Source: Trebonia sp963774945
GTDB lineage: Bacteria > Actinomycetota > Actinomycetes > Streptosporangiales > Streptosporangiaceae
Length of the DNA: 64,000 nucleotides
Assembly: GCA_963774945.1 (NCBI GenBank)
Contig: CAVZHA010000015.1
Location: 124,001 to 188,000, forward strand
Direction of reading: 5' to 3'
Every line of letters starts with the position of its first letter. The stretch's first letter is position 1. Positions 8,805 to 16,301 of the stretch are shown in pieces. Under the pieces are notes generated by a model that made no database searches, was not told the origin of the DNA, and saw only the letters and a program-made list of their open reading frames with translations. Both the position numbers and the translations under genes were made by a program.

Positions 8805-9422
8805 TTATCCGCGCGTCGCGATGCCCCAGACGAAGATGTCGGCATAGGACTTGGCGACTTCCTTGACCGAGAAATGTCCGCCCGCCCGCAGTGACAAATA
8901 GGTGTAGTTGTGCATGCCAAGCCAGGCGGTGACCGCGAGGCGGGTGTCAACCGGCCGGAAGTCGCCCGACTCGATGCCCTGCTGGAAAACGGCCTCGACC
9001 CGGCGCTCGTAGGCGCGGCGGCGCTGCCGGAACATCTCGGCGTTCTTGCCGGTCAGCGCCGGGAAATCGTGCAGGAAGACCCAGACGTGATCGGGGAAGC
9101 GGAAAATGACGTCGAGCAGTTCCTCGCCCAGCATCGCCAGCCGCTCGGGCGGAGTGCCGCCGGCCAGGTCGGCTCGGTCCGCGCCCAGCATGACCTCGTC
9201 CATGACGCGGTCGTGGATGGCGGCGAGCAACTGCTCCTTGGAGCCGATGTAATAGTAGAGGGCGCCCTTCCCGATGCCGTTCGCGTCGCAGAGCTCGTTG
9301 GTGCTAGTGGCGTGGTAACCCCGCGCGGCGAACACCTTGGCCGACGCGTCCACGATCTCGTGGCGACGCTGCTGCCACTTGGCGCTCTTGCCCTGCTTGT
9401 CCTTAATCCTGGTCTGCGGCAT
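8805..9422 (-). CDS. TetR/AcrR-family transcriptional regulator
   Basis: This 205-residue regulator has a typical TetR helix-turn-helix at about residues 18-65 (Ile-Val-Asp-Ala-Ser-Ala-Lys-Val-Phe, Gly-Tyr-His-Ala-Thr-Ser, Gly-Lys-Gly-Ala-Leu-Tyr-Tyr-Tyr-Ile-Gly-Ser-Lys). The helical ligand-binding C-terminal domain resembles repressors of lipid and steroid catabolism. It is transcribed away from the acyl-CoA dehydrogenase at 9601, with two near-identical palindromes in the shared promoter. That layout is typical of an autoregulated repressor. The same palindrome recurs across the window, so this protein is the best candidate for master regulator. The ligand, perhaps an acyl-CoA, is not known. 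Confidence 0.9.
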   Translation of the reverse strand: MPQTRIKDKQGKSAKWQQRRHEIVDASAKVFAARGYHATSTNELCDANGIGKGALYYYIGSKEQLLAAIHDRVMDEVMLGADRADLAGGTPPERLAMLGEELLDVIFRFPDHVWVFLHDFPALTGKNAEMFRQRRRAYERRVEAVFQQGIESGDFRPVDTRLAVTAWLGMHNYTYLSLRAGGHFSVKEVAKSYADIFVWGIATRG

Positions 9423-9465
9423 TCTGCTGCTGCCTCATCTAGTCGGAAGTTCGCACCAGGATACA

Positions 9466-9479
9466 GCTGACTGGTCAGT
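9466..9479. promoter_or_regulatory. Palindromic operator-like site 2
   Basis: GCTGACTGGTCAGT lies 44 bases upstream of the TetR start. Its core CTGAC-TG-GTCAG is a perfect palindrome apart from the centre. It is the expected place for autorepression. Confidence 0.7.
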
Positions 9480-9563
9480 CGAATCAATCACAGCGCGACG
9501 ACCCGGTGACGAGTCGCGCCCGGTTTGGTCATTGCGCCGGCTACGGTGCTGTTCCTATTATGT

Positions 9564-9577
9564 ACTGACCAGTCAGT
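9564..9577. promoter_or_regulatory. Palindromic operator-like site 3
   Basis: ACTGACCAGTCAGT lies 24 bases before the acyl-CoA dehydrogenase start at 9601. It is the exact reverse complement of the site at 53580. Its arms ACTGAC and GTCAGT are perfectly inverted around a two-base centre. It probably controls the 9601-15263 operon. Confidence 0.72.
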
Positions 9578-9600
9578 GTAGACAGCAGGGCGAGAGGGCC

Positions 9601-10749
9601 ATGGACTTCACACTCACCGAGTTCGAGGGCGAGCTGCGTGACCTGGGCCGCAGCTACGCCGAGGGCGAGATCGCCCCGGTGGCGGCCCGGGCGTGGCACG
9701 AGGAGCGCTGTCCGACCGAACTGCTGCGCGGGCTGGGCGAGCTCGGGCTGCTCGGCCCGCTGGTGCCGGAGAAGTGGGGCGGCATCGGCTCCACCACCGT
9801 GGGCTACGTGGCCCTGCTCGAGGCGCTGGCGACGGTGGACCCCTCGATCGCGACCGCCTGGCAGGCGCACTGCACCATCGGCAGCCTCCCGCTGCTGCTG
9901 TTCGCCGACGACGACCAGCGCGAGCGGTGGCTGCGGCCGCTGGCCGAGGGGCGGCGGCTCGGCGCGTTCGGGCTGACCGAGCCGGGGGCGGGCTCTGACG
10001 TCCGGTCGCTGCGGACCAGGGCCGAGCAGGTGTCGGGCGGGTGGGTGCTCAACGGGCAGAAGGCCTTCATCACCAACGCGGGCACCGACCTGAGCTTCGG
10101 CGTCACCGTGCTCGCCCGGACCGGCGAGGACGCCGACGGCAAGCCGCGCTTCGGCAGCTTCATCGTCGAGCAGGGAACCGAGGGCTACACGCTCGGCCCG
10201 AAGCTGCGGGGCATCGGCTGGAAGTCGGCCGACACCAGGGACCTGTTCTTCGACGACGTCTTCGTGCCCGACAGCCAGGTCGTGGGCGAGCCGGGGGGCG
10301 GGCTGGGCCAGTTCCTTTCCGCCCTTGAGGTGGGCCGGATCTCGGTCGCCACCCTCGCCATCGGCACCGCCGCGGGCGCGATGCGGCTGGCCTTGGCCTA
10401 CGCCAAGCAGCACGAGGCGTTCGGCACTCCGATCGCCAGCTTCCAGGCGATCCAGTTCAAGCTGGCCGACATGGCGACCGAGATCGAGGCCGCCCGCTGG
10501 CTCACCTACTACGCGGCCGCGCTGCGCGACGCGGGCAAGCCGTTCAAGAAGGAGGCCGCCATGGCCAAGCTGAAGGCCAGCCAGGTCGCCACGGCGGTGG
10601 TGAGCGAGGCGGTGCAGATCTTCGGCGGCGCCGGCTACATGCTGGAGAGCGACGTCGCCCGGTTCTACTGCGACGCGAAGGTGCTGGAGATCGGCGAGGG
10701 AACCAACGAGATCCAGCGCCTGGTCATCGCCCGCGAACTCGGCTGCTAG
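9601..10749 (+). CDS. Acyl-CoA dehydrogenase
   Basis: This 382-residue FAD enzyme introduces a 2,3-double bond into an acyl-CoA. Family landmarks are Leu-Thr-Glu-Pro-Gly-Ala-Gly-Ser-Asp, the Gly-Gln-Lys-Ala-Phe-Ile-Thr-Asn-Ala strand, Phe-Gly-Gly-Ala-Gly-Tyr, and the C-terminal Ile-Gly-Glu-Gly-Thr-Asn-Glu-Ile-Gln, where the first Glu (about residue 365) is in the position of the catalytic base. The ATG at 9601 is chosen because the longer in-frame ORF would run through the operator and the TetR promoter. It is the first gene of an operon with an SDR, an acyl-CoA ligase and a 2-oxoacid dehydrogenase. Confidence 0.93.
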   Translation: MDFTLTEFEGELRDLGRSYAEGEIAPVAARAWHEERCPTELLRGLGELGLLGPLVPEKWGGIGSTTVGYVALLEALATVDPSIATAWQAHCTIGSLPLLLFADDDQRERWLRPLAEGRRLGAFGLTEPGAGSDVRSLRTRAEQVSGGWVLNGQKAFITNAGTDLSFGVTVLARTGEDADGKPRFGSFIVEQGTEGYTLGPKLRGIGWKSADTRDLFFDDVFVPDSQVVGEPGGGLGQFLSALEVGRISVATLAIGTAAGAMRLALAYAKQHEAFGTPIASFQAIQFKLADMATEIEAARWLTYYAAALRDAGKPFKKEAAMAKLKASQVATAVVSEAVQIFGGAGYMLESDVARFYCDAKVLEIGEGTNEIQRLVIARELGC

Positions 10750-10754
10750 CGGCC

Positions 10755-11537
10755 GTGGACGACGAGAGACCCGCCCCGCACGCGCCCGCCGCCGACCCGC
10801 TCGGCCTGGCCGGGCGGCGGGTGGTGATCACCGGCGCCGGGCGCGGCCTCGGCCGCGTGCTGGCGGGCGCCTTCGACGCCGCCGGCGCGCGGCTCGCCCT
10901 GGTCGCGCGGTCCAAGCCCGCCCTCGACGGGGTGGCGGGCCAGCTGGCAGGCGACCACCTGGTCTGCCCCGGCGACGTCAGGGACGACCTGTTCAACGAG
11001 ACTGTCGCCGGGCGGATGACCGAGCGGTTCGGCGGCATCGACGTGTGGATCGCCAACGCGGGGGTGTCGCGCGAGGACCCGGACATCACCCGCCTCTCCC
11101 CCGACGCCTGGCGCGACGTCATCGACACCAACCTGACCGGGACCTTCCTCGGCGCGCGGGCGGCCGTACCGCGGATGGGCGCGGGCGGCCGGATCATCGT
11201 CACCGGCTCGGTCCTCGGCGACCGGCCGCACGGCCGCCTGGCCGCCTACTCGGCCTCCAAGGGCGGCGTCCATGCCCTGGTCAGGTCGCTGGCGCAGGAA
11301 CTCGGGCCGCGGCAGATCACCGCCAACGCGGTGGCGCTGGGCTGGTTCGAGGCCGGTCTTGGCGCGTTCTGGCACCGCGACGAGGACCGCGAGCGGGACA
11401 TCGCGGCGCACACCGCCCTCGGCCGCTGGGGGACGGCGGAGGACCTGGCCGGCGTCTACCTGTTCCTGGCCTCGGCCGCCTCGGCCTACATCACCGGCAC
11501 CACGATCACCGTTGACGGCGGCTACTCGCTGCTGTGA
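10755..11537 (+). CDS. SDR-family oxidoreductase
   Basis: This is a 260-residue classical short-chain dehydrogenase. The cofactor motif Thr-Gly-Ala-Gly-Arg-Gly-Leu-Gly starts near residue 25. Asn-Ala-Gly follows near 98, the catalytic Ser lies in Ile-Val-Thr-Gly-Ser, and Tyr-Ser-Ala-Ser-Lys holds the Tyr/Lys pair. It resembles the SDR at 30793-31572 in its N-terminal extension and its Val-Asp-Val-Trp-Ile-x-Asn-Ala-Gly motif, so the two are probably paralogues. It probably acts on a hydroxyl or keto group of the pathway intermediate. The start is a GTG five bases after the acyl-CoA dehydrogenase stop. Confidence 0.9.
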   Translation: MDDERPAPHAPAADPLGLAGRRVVITGAGRGLGRVLAGAFDAAGARLALVARSKPALDGVAGQLAGDHLVCPGDVRDDLFNETVAGRMTERFGGIDVWIANAGVSREDPDITRLSPDAWRDVIDTNLTGTFLGARAAVPRMGAGGRIIVTGSVLGDRPHGRLAAYSASKGGVHALVRSLAQELGPRQITANAVALGWFEAGLGAFWHRDEDRERDIAAHTALGRWGTAEDLAGVYLFLASAASAYITGTTITVDGGYSLL

Positions 11538-11593
11538 CGCTCGATCCCGAGCTGACGCCCGCGGAGCCCGACCCGACGTCGAAGGAGATGGTC

Positions 11594-13246
11594 ATGTTCA
11601 ACCTCGCCCGGTCCCTCGACCGGAACGCGGACCGCACCCCGGATGAGGCCGCGGTCATCTTCCGCGATGCCCGGCTGACCCACCGGCAGCTCCTGGACCG
11701 GGTCAACGCGCTGGCGGCCGCCTTCCGCGCGGCCGGCGTCGGCCGGGGCGACATCGTGGCGCTGCTGATGGGCAACCGCCCCGAGTTCCTTGAGACCGCG
11801 CTGGCGGTCAACCGCGTCGGCGCCGCGTTCCTGCCGCTCAACGTGCGGCTGGCCGAGCCCGAACTGGAGTACATCATCCGGCACGCGGGCGCGACCGCGA
11901 TCGTGACCGAGCCGGGGCTGGCCGGGCCGGTGGCCGCCATCAGCGGCCGAATGGGGACCCCGTGGACGGTGGTGGTGGCCGGCGGGGGTGGCGTGGCCGG
12001 CGAGGGTGATGGGGCCGCCCAGGGTGGGATGGCCGGCGGGGGTGAAGGGGCCGGGGACGGCCAGGGCGGCGGGGCTGCTGCGGTGGGCGTTTCGTACGAG
12101 GCGTTTCTCGGCGCGCATCTCGGCGCGTTCGTGCCCGCGGCCGATGTGACCGAGTCGGACCTGCACCGGCTGATGTACAGCTCGGGGACGACCGCGCACC
12201 CCAAGGGGGTGCCGATCAGCTACCGGAACTTCTACTGGAAGACGATCGGGCATGTGGCGGAGTTCGGGCTCAGCGCGGCCGACCGGACGCTGATGGCGGG
12301 TCCGATGTACCACGTGGGGGCGTTCGACCTGCCCGGCATCGGCACCTGGTGGGTCGGCGGCAGCCTGGTCATCCTGCCCCGGTTCGACGTGCCCGACCTG
12401 CTCGCGGCGATCGAGCGGGAACGGCCGACCAACGTCTGGCTGGCCCCGGCGATGGTGAACGCCACGCTGAACGCGATCGCCCAGTCGCCCGAGCTTGGCC
12501 GGCGGAGCACCGCGAGCATCCGGTTCATCACCGGGGGCGGGGAGAAGACGCCGGTGACGCTCATCGAGCGGCTGCTGGCGGCGTTCCCCAACGCGCGGTT
12601 CGCCGACGCCTACGGGCTGACCGAGACCGTGTCCGGCGACACGTTCAACGACCAGGCGCACATGCGGTCGAAGATCGGATCGGTCGGCAAGCCGGTGGTC
12701 AACCTGGACGTGCGGATCCTCGGCCCGGACGACGCTCCGGCCGCGCCGGGCACGCAGGGCGAGATCGCGCTGCGCGGGCCGAAGGTGGTCTCCGGCTACT
12801 GGAAGAACCCCGACGCCACGGCGGCCGCGTTCACCGAGGACGGCTGGTTCCTGACCGGGGACATCGGCCACCTCGACGAGGACGGCTACCTCTACATCGA
12901 CGACCGCAAGAAGGACATGATCGTCTCCGGCGGCGAGAACGTGGCGACGTCGGAGGTGGAGCGCGCCCTGTACGAGTGCGACGCGGTCCTCGAGGCGGCC
13001 GTGGTCGCGATGCCCGACCCGCGCTGGGGCGAGGTGCCGCGGGCCTTCGTCGTGCTCCGGCCCGGCCGGGAGATGACCGAGCAGGCGCTGATCACGCACT
13101 GCCGGTCGCGGCTGGCCGGCTTCAAGACGCCGAAGCAGATCATGTTCATGGAAACGCTGCCGCGGAACCCATCCGGCAAGGTCCTCAAGCGCCAGCTGCG
13201 CGAGGTCAGCGAGCTGCGCGGGCAAACCACAGAAACGGAAGGGTGA
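11594..13246 (+). CDS. AMP-forming acyl-CoA synthetase with glycine-rich insertion
   Basis: This is an ANL-superfamily ligase that activates a carboxylic acid to its CoA thioester through an acyl-adenylate. It shows Tyr-Ser-Ser-Gly-Thr-Thr-Ala-His-Pro-Lys-Gly (P-loop), Asp-Ala-Tyr-Gly-Leu-Thr-Glu-Thr, Leu-Thr-Gly-Asp-Ile-Gly, the hinge Asp-Asp-Arg-Lys-Lys-Asp-Met, and Asn-Pro-Ser-Gly-Lys with the catalytic lysine. The ATG at 11594 follows AAGGAG at a good distance; a GTG at 11534 overlapping the SDR stop is the alternative. Unusual: about 38 residues made almost only of Gly, Ala and Glu (11974-12088) sit before the P-loop. Substrate unknown. Confidence 0.9.
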   Translation: MFNLARSLDRNADRTPDEAAVIFRDARLTHRQLLDRVNALAAAFRAAGVGRGDIVALLMGNRPEFLETALAVNRVGAAFLPLNVRLAEPELEYIIRHAGATAIVTEPGLAGPVAAISGRMGTPWTVVVAGGGGVAGEGDGAAQGGMAGGGEGAGDGQGGGAAAVGVSYEAFLGAHLGAFVPAADVTESDLHRLMYSSGTTAHPKGVPISYRNFYWKTIGHVAEFGLSAADRTLMAGPMYHVGAFDLPGIGTWWVGGSLVILPRFDVPDLLAAIERERPTNVWLAPAMVNATLNAIAQSPELGRRSTASIRFITGGGEKTPVTLIERLLAAFPNARFADAYGLTETVSGDTFNDQAHMRSKIGSVGKPVVNLDVRILGPDDAPAAPGTQGEIALRGPKVVSGYWKNPDATAAAFTEDGWFLTGDIGHLDEDGYLYIDDRKKDMIVSGGENVATSEVERALYECDAVLEAAVVAMPDPRWGEVPRAFVVLRPGREMTEQALITHCRSRLAGFKTPKQIMFMETLPRNPSGKVLKRQLREVSELRGQTTETEG

Positions 13247-13250
13247 CCAA

Positions 13251-15263
13251 GTGCAGGCAACCTCTGTCCCCGCGAGCGAGACACCGGACCTCCCCGAGCT
13301 GCCGACCGACAGCCTGCTCGAGGCCTACCGGCGGATGACCCTGATCCGGGTATTCGAGGAGCGGGTGTCCGAGCTGTACCGCAACAGTGAGGTGCCGGGC
13401 TTCGTCCACCTGTCAATCGGTCAGGAGGCGGCCGCGGTCGGCGCCTGCTGGCCGCTGGCGGTCACCGACGTGATCACCTCCAACCACCGCGGCCACGGGC
13501 ACTGCCTGGCCAAGGGCCTTCCCCCCGAGCCGATGATGGCCGAACTGCTGGCGCGGGTCACCGGGACGAACCGGGGCCTGGGCGGCTCGATGCACATCGC
13601 CGACCCGGACCTGGGCATCTTCGGGGCCAACGGGATCGTCGCGGCCGGCGTGCCGATCGCCGGGGGCGCGGCGCTGGCCGCGAAGCTGCGGGGTCAGCAC
13701 GGCGTGGTGGTGTCGTTTTTCGGTGACGGCGCGGTCGCGCAGGGGGCCTTCCACGAGGCGGCCAACCTGGCCGCGCTGTGGCGGCTGCCGATCGTGTTCT
13801 TCTGCGAGAACAACGGCTACGCGGAATTCTCGCCGATCGCCGACCAGCACCCGGTGCCGATGTCGGCCCGCGCGGCCGGGTACGGGCTTGACTACGTGTC
13901 GGTCGACGGCAACGACGTGGAGGCGGTCGCGGCGGTCATGACCGACGCGGTGCGGCGGATCCGCGCGGGCGGCGGCCCGGTGTTCGTGGAGGCCGCCACC
14001 TACCGGTGGCACGGTCACTACGAGGGCGACCCGGAGAAGTACCGGCAGGCCGACGAGCTGGCGGAGTGGCAGCAGCGCGACCCGCTGGTCATCACCCGCT
14101 CCCGGCTGCTCGGCCGCGGCGTCGGGCAGGACGTCCTCGACGAGGTCGAGGCGCAGGTGCGGGCCCGGATCGACGCCGCCGTCGACGCCGCCAGGCAGGC
14201 GCCGCCGCCGGACATGAGCGTGCTCCGCTCGTCGGTCTACGCGCCGCGGCCGGCCATCGCCGAGCCGGACTGGGTGCCGGCCGCGGACGGCGAGATCTTC
14301 CGCACGATGGACGCGGTGCGGCTGGCCCTGGAAGGAGCGCTTGACGCCAACCCGGAGGCGTTCGTGGCCGGGGTGGACGTCGGCAAGGGCGGCAACGTGT
14401 TCGCCCTCACCCGCGGCCTGCACGCGCGGTGGCCCGACCGGCTGCTCGACACCCCGATCTCGGAGACCGCGGTCATGGGGCTCGCGGTCGGCGGCGCCAT
14501 GGCGGGCATGACCCCGCTGGTCGAGCTGATGTACCTGGACTTCCTCGGGGTCTGCTTCGACCAGATACTCAACCAGGCGGCCAAGCTGCGCTTCATGACC
14601 GGCGGCAAGGCGCGGATGGGGCTGGTGATCCGGACGCAGTTCGGCGGCGGCCGGTCCTCCGGCAGCCAGCACTCCCAGTCCCTGGAGGCGCTGCTCGCCC
14701 ACGTCCCCGGGCTGACGGTGGTGATGCCGTCGACCCCGGCCGACACCTACGGGCTGCTGCGGTCGGCGATCGCCGACCCCAACCCGGTGGTGTTCATCGA
14801 GAACCGCCAGCTCTACGGGATGAAGGGCCCCAAGCCGCCGGCCGACTATATGATCCCGCTCGGCAAGGCGAAGGTGGTGCGGGAAGGCACCGACCTGACG
14901 ATCGTGAGCGTCTCCCGGATGGTTCACGAGGCGCTGGCGGCGGCCGAGGCGCTAGCCCCGCGCGGTATCAGCGTCGAGGTGATCGACCTGCGGACGGTGG
15001 CGCCGCTGGACAAGCAGACCATCCTGGCGTCGCTGGCGAAGACCAACCGGCTGCTGATCGCGCACGAGGGGGTGACCGACTTCGGCATCGGCGCCGAGAT
15101 CGCCGCGCTGGCCGCCTACCAGGGGTTCTGGACGCTGGACGCGCCGGTCAGGCGGGTGGCGCCGCCGCCGACCCCGTCCCCCTACGCGCCGAACCTGGAG
15201 GAGCAGTGGCTGCCCGACCGCCGGGCCATCGAGCGCGCCGCCGAGGAGCTGGTCAAGGTCTGA
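13251..15263 (+). CDS. Fused E1 alpha-beta thiamine-dependent 2-oxoacid (or acetoin) dehydrogenase
   Basis: This 670-residue protein joins both subunits of an E1 dehydrogenase. Residues 20-320 are E1-alpha with the TPP motif Gly-Asp-Gly-Ala-Val-Ala-Gln-Gly near 157 ending Cys-Glu-Asn-Asn. Residues 343-670 are E1-beta with Asp-Thr-Pro-Ile-Ser-Glu and Gln-Phe-Gly-Gly-Gly. Such enzymes decarboxylate branched 2-oxoacids, pyruvate or acetoin and pass the acyl group to a lipoyl E2. No E2 or E3 gene is in the window, so partners must be elsewhere or an unusual acceptor is used. It is the last gene of the operon and starts at a GTG four bases after the ligase. Confidence 0.88.
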   Translation: MQATSVPASETPDLPELPTDSLLEAYRRMTLIRVFEERVSELYRNSEVPGFVHLSIGQEAAAVGACWPLAVTDVITSNHRGHGHCLAKGLPPEPMMAELLARVTGTNRGLGGSMHIADPDLGIFGANGIVAAGVPIAGGAALAAKLRGQHGVVVSFFGDGAVAQGAFHEAANLAALWRLPIVFFCENNGYAEFSPIADQHPVPMSARAAGYGLDYVSVDGNDVEAVAAVMTDAVRRIRAGGGPVFVEAATYRWHGHYEGDPEKYRQADELAEWQQRDPLVITRSRLLGRGVGQDVLDEVEAQVRARIDAAVDAARQAPPPDMSVLRSSVYAPRPAIAEPDWVPAADGEIFRTMDAVRLALEGALDANPEAFVAGVDVGKGGNVFALTRGLHARWPDRLLDTPISETAVMGLAVGGAMAGMTPLVELMYLDFLGVCFDQILNQAAKLRFMTGGKARMGLVIRTQFGGGRSSGSQHSQSLEALLAHVPGLTVVMPSTPADTYGLLRSAIADPNPVVFIENRQLYGMKGPKPPADYMIPLGKAKVVREGTDLTIVSVSRMVHEALAAAEALAPRGISVEVIDLRTVAPLDKQTILASLAKTNRLLIAHEGVTDFGIGAEIAALAAYQGFWTLDAPVRRVAPPPTPSPYAPNLEEQWLPDRRAIERAAEELVKV

Positions 15264-15326
15264 CGCGCCCGGTCCCCGGGTGACCCCGGGATAATGGTGC
15301 GCGGGCGCGGCCAGGTGGGGGCCGGG

Positions 15327-16301
15327 TCAGCGGGCCCAGTGGGTGTCGGCGAAGCGGCGGACTTCGGCCAGGATCTCCTGGTCTTCCGGTGCCTGGCCGA
15401 GGAACCCGCCGTGGCCGCCGGCCTCGGTGACGTGCAGTTCGGCCGGGATGCCGCCCCGGCGCAGGGCCCGGTGCAGGAGCACGGTGTCGGACAGCAGCAT
15501 GTCGCGGGTGCCGGTGGTGAGGATGGCGGGCGGGAAGCCCTTGGTGAAGTCGCCGTTGAGCGGCGACAGGTGCGGGTGGCTGAGGTCGTGGCCGTCCGCG
15601 TAGAGCAGGAACGACTGCTTCCCGCTGCCGGGGATGAGGGGATCGAGCCCGAGGTTGGCCTGATGGGAGTCGCCCGCCTCGGTGAGGTCGGCGGCCGGCG
15701 TCATCAGCACCACCGCGGCCGGGAGCGGCAGGCCCTCGTCGCGGGCGCGCAGGATCAGCGCGGCGGCGAGGTTGCCGCCGGCCGAGGCGCCGCCGATGAT
15801 GATCCGCTCGGGCGGCCGCTCGCCCAGCAGCGCCCGGTAGGCGGCCAGGCAGTCGTCGAGTCCGGCCGGGAAGGGGTGGTCGGGCGGCATCCGGTAGTCG
15901 ACCGCCCACACCCGGGCGGCCATCCGGACCGCGGTGCCGGCCGCCATCGTGGCGCAGAGCTCGCCGCCGCCGTGGATGAACGCACCGCCGTGGATGTCGA
16001 GGTACACCCGTTCGTCGCCGTCGTCGAGGCCGTCCGGGGTGATCTCGTAGACGCGGCCGCCGCCCGGCAGGTCCCGTTTCACCACCGTGACCGGGGCGGC
16101 GGCGCGTCCGGCCATCATCGTCGCGAGGGCGCCGTCATGGGCGGCGATCATCGCCCGCCACGCCGCCGGGTCGTCCAGGGCCGGGTAATCGGCCGGCTTG
16201 GACGGCGGGGTGGCCAGCACCGCCTGGGCTTGCGGGCTGATTGTGGACGGGACGGTGATGTCGCGGGCGGGCAGCCGGATCGTGCCCGGTCGCTCGGTCA
16301 C
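15327..16301 (-). CDS. Alpha/beta hydrolase, HSL-type esterase
   Basis: This 324-residue hydrolase belongs to the hormone-sensitive-lipase family. The oxyanion motif His-Gly-Gly-Ala-Phe is followed by the nucleophile elbow Gly-Gly-Ala-Ser-Ala-Gly-Gly. Catalytic Asp and His are expected in Gly-Thr-Arg-Asp-Met-Leu and Gly-Gly-His-Gly-Gly-Phe near the C-terminus. It hydrolyses short acyl esters. The GTG start at 16301 overlaps the stop of the ABC transporter, so it is translated from the same leftward mRNA. A 1522-codon open frame continues upstream only because the opposite frames of the transporter lack stops. Confidence 0.9.
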   Translation of the reverse strand: MTERPGTIRLPARDITVPSTISPQAQAVLATPPSKPADYPALDDPAAWRAMIAAHDGALATMMAGRAAAPVTVVKRDLPGGGRVYEITPDGLDDGDERVYLDIHGGAFIHGGGELCATMAAGTAVRMAARVWAVDYRMPPDHPFPAGLDDCLAAYRALLGERPPERIIIGGASAGGNLAAALILRARDEGLPLPAAVVLMTPAADLTEAGDSHQANLGLDPLIPGSGKQSFLLYADGHDLSHPHLSPLNGDFTKGFPPAILTTGTRDMLLSDTVLLHRALRRGGIPAELHVTEAGGHGGFLGQAPEDQEILAEVRRFADTHWAR

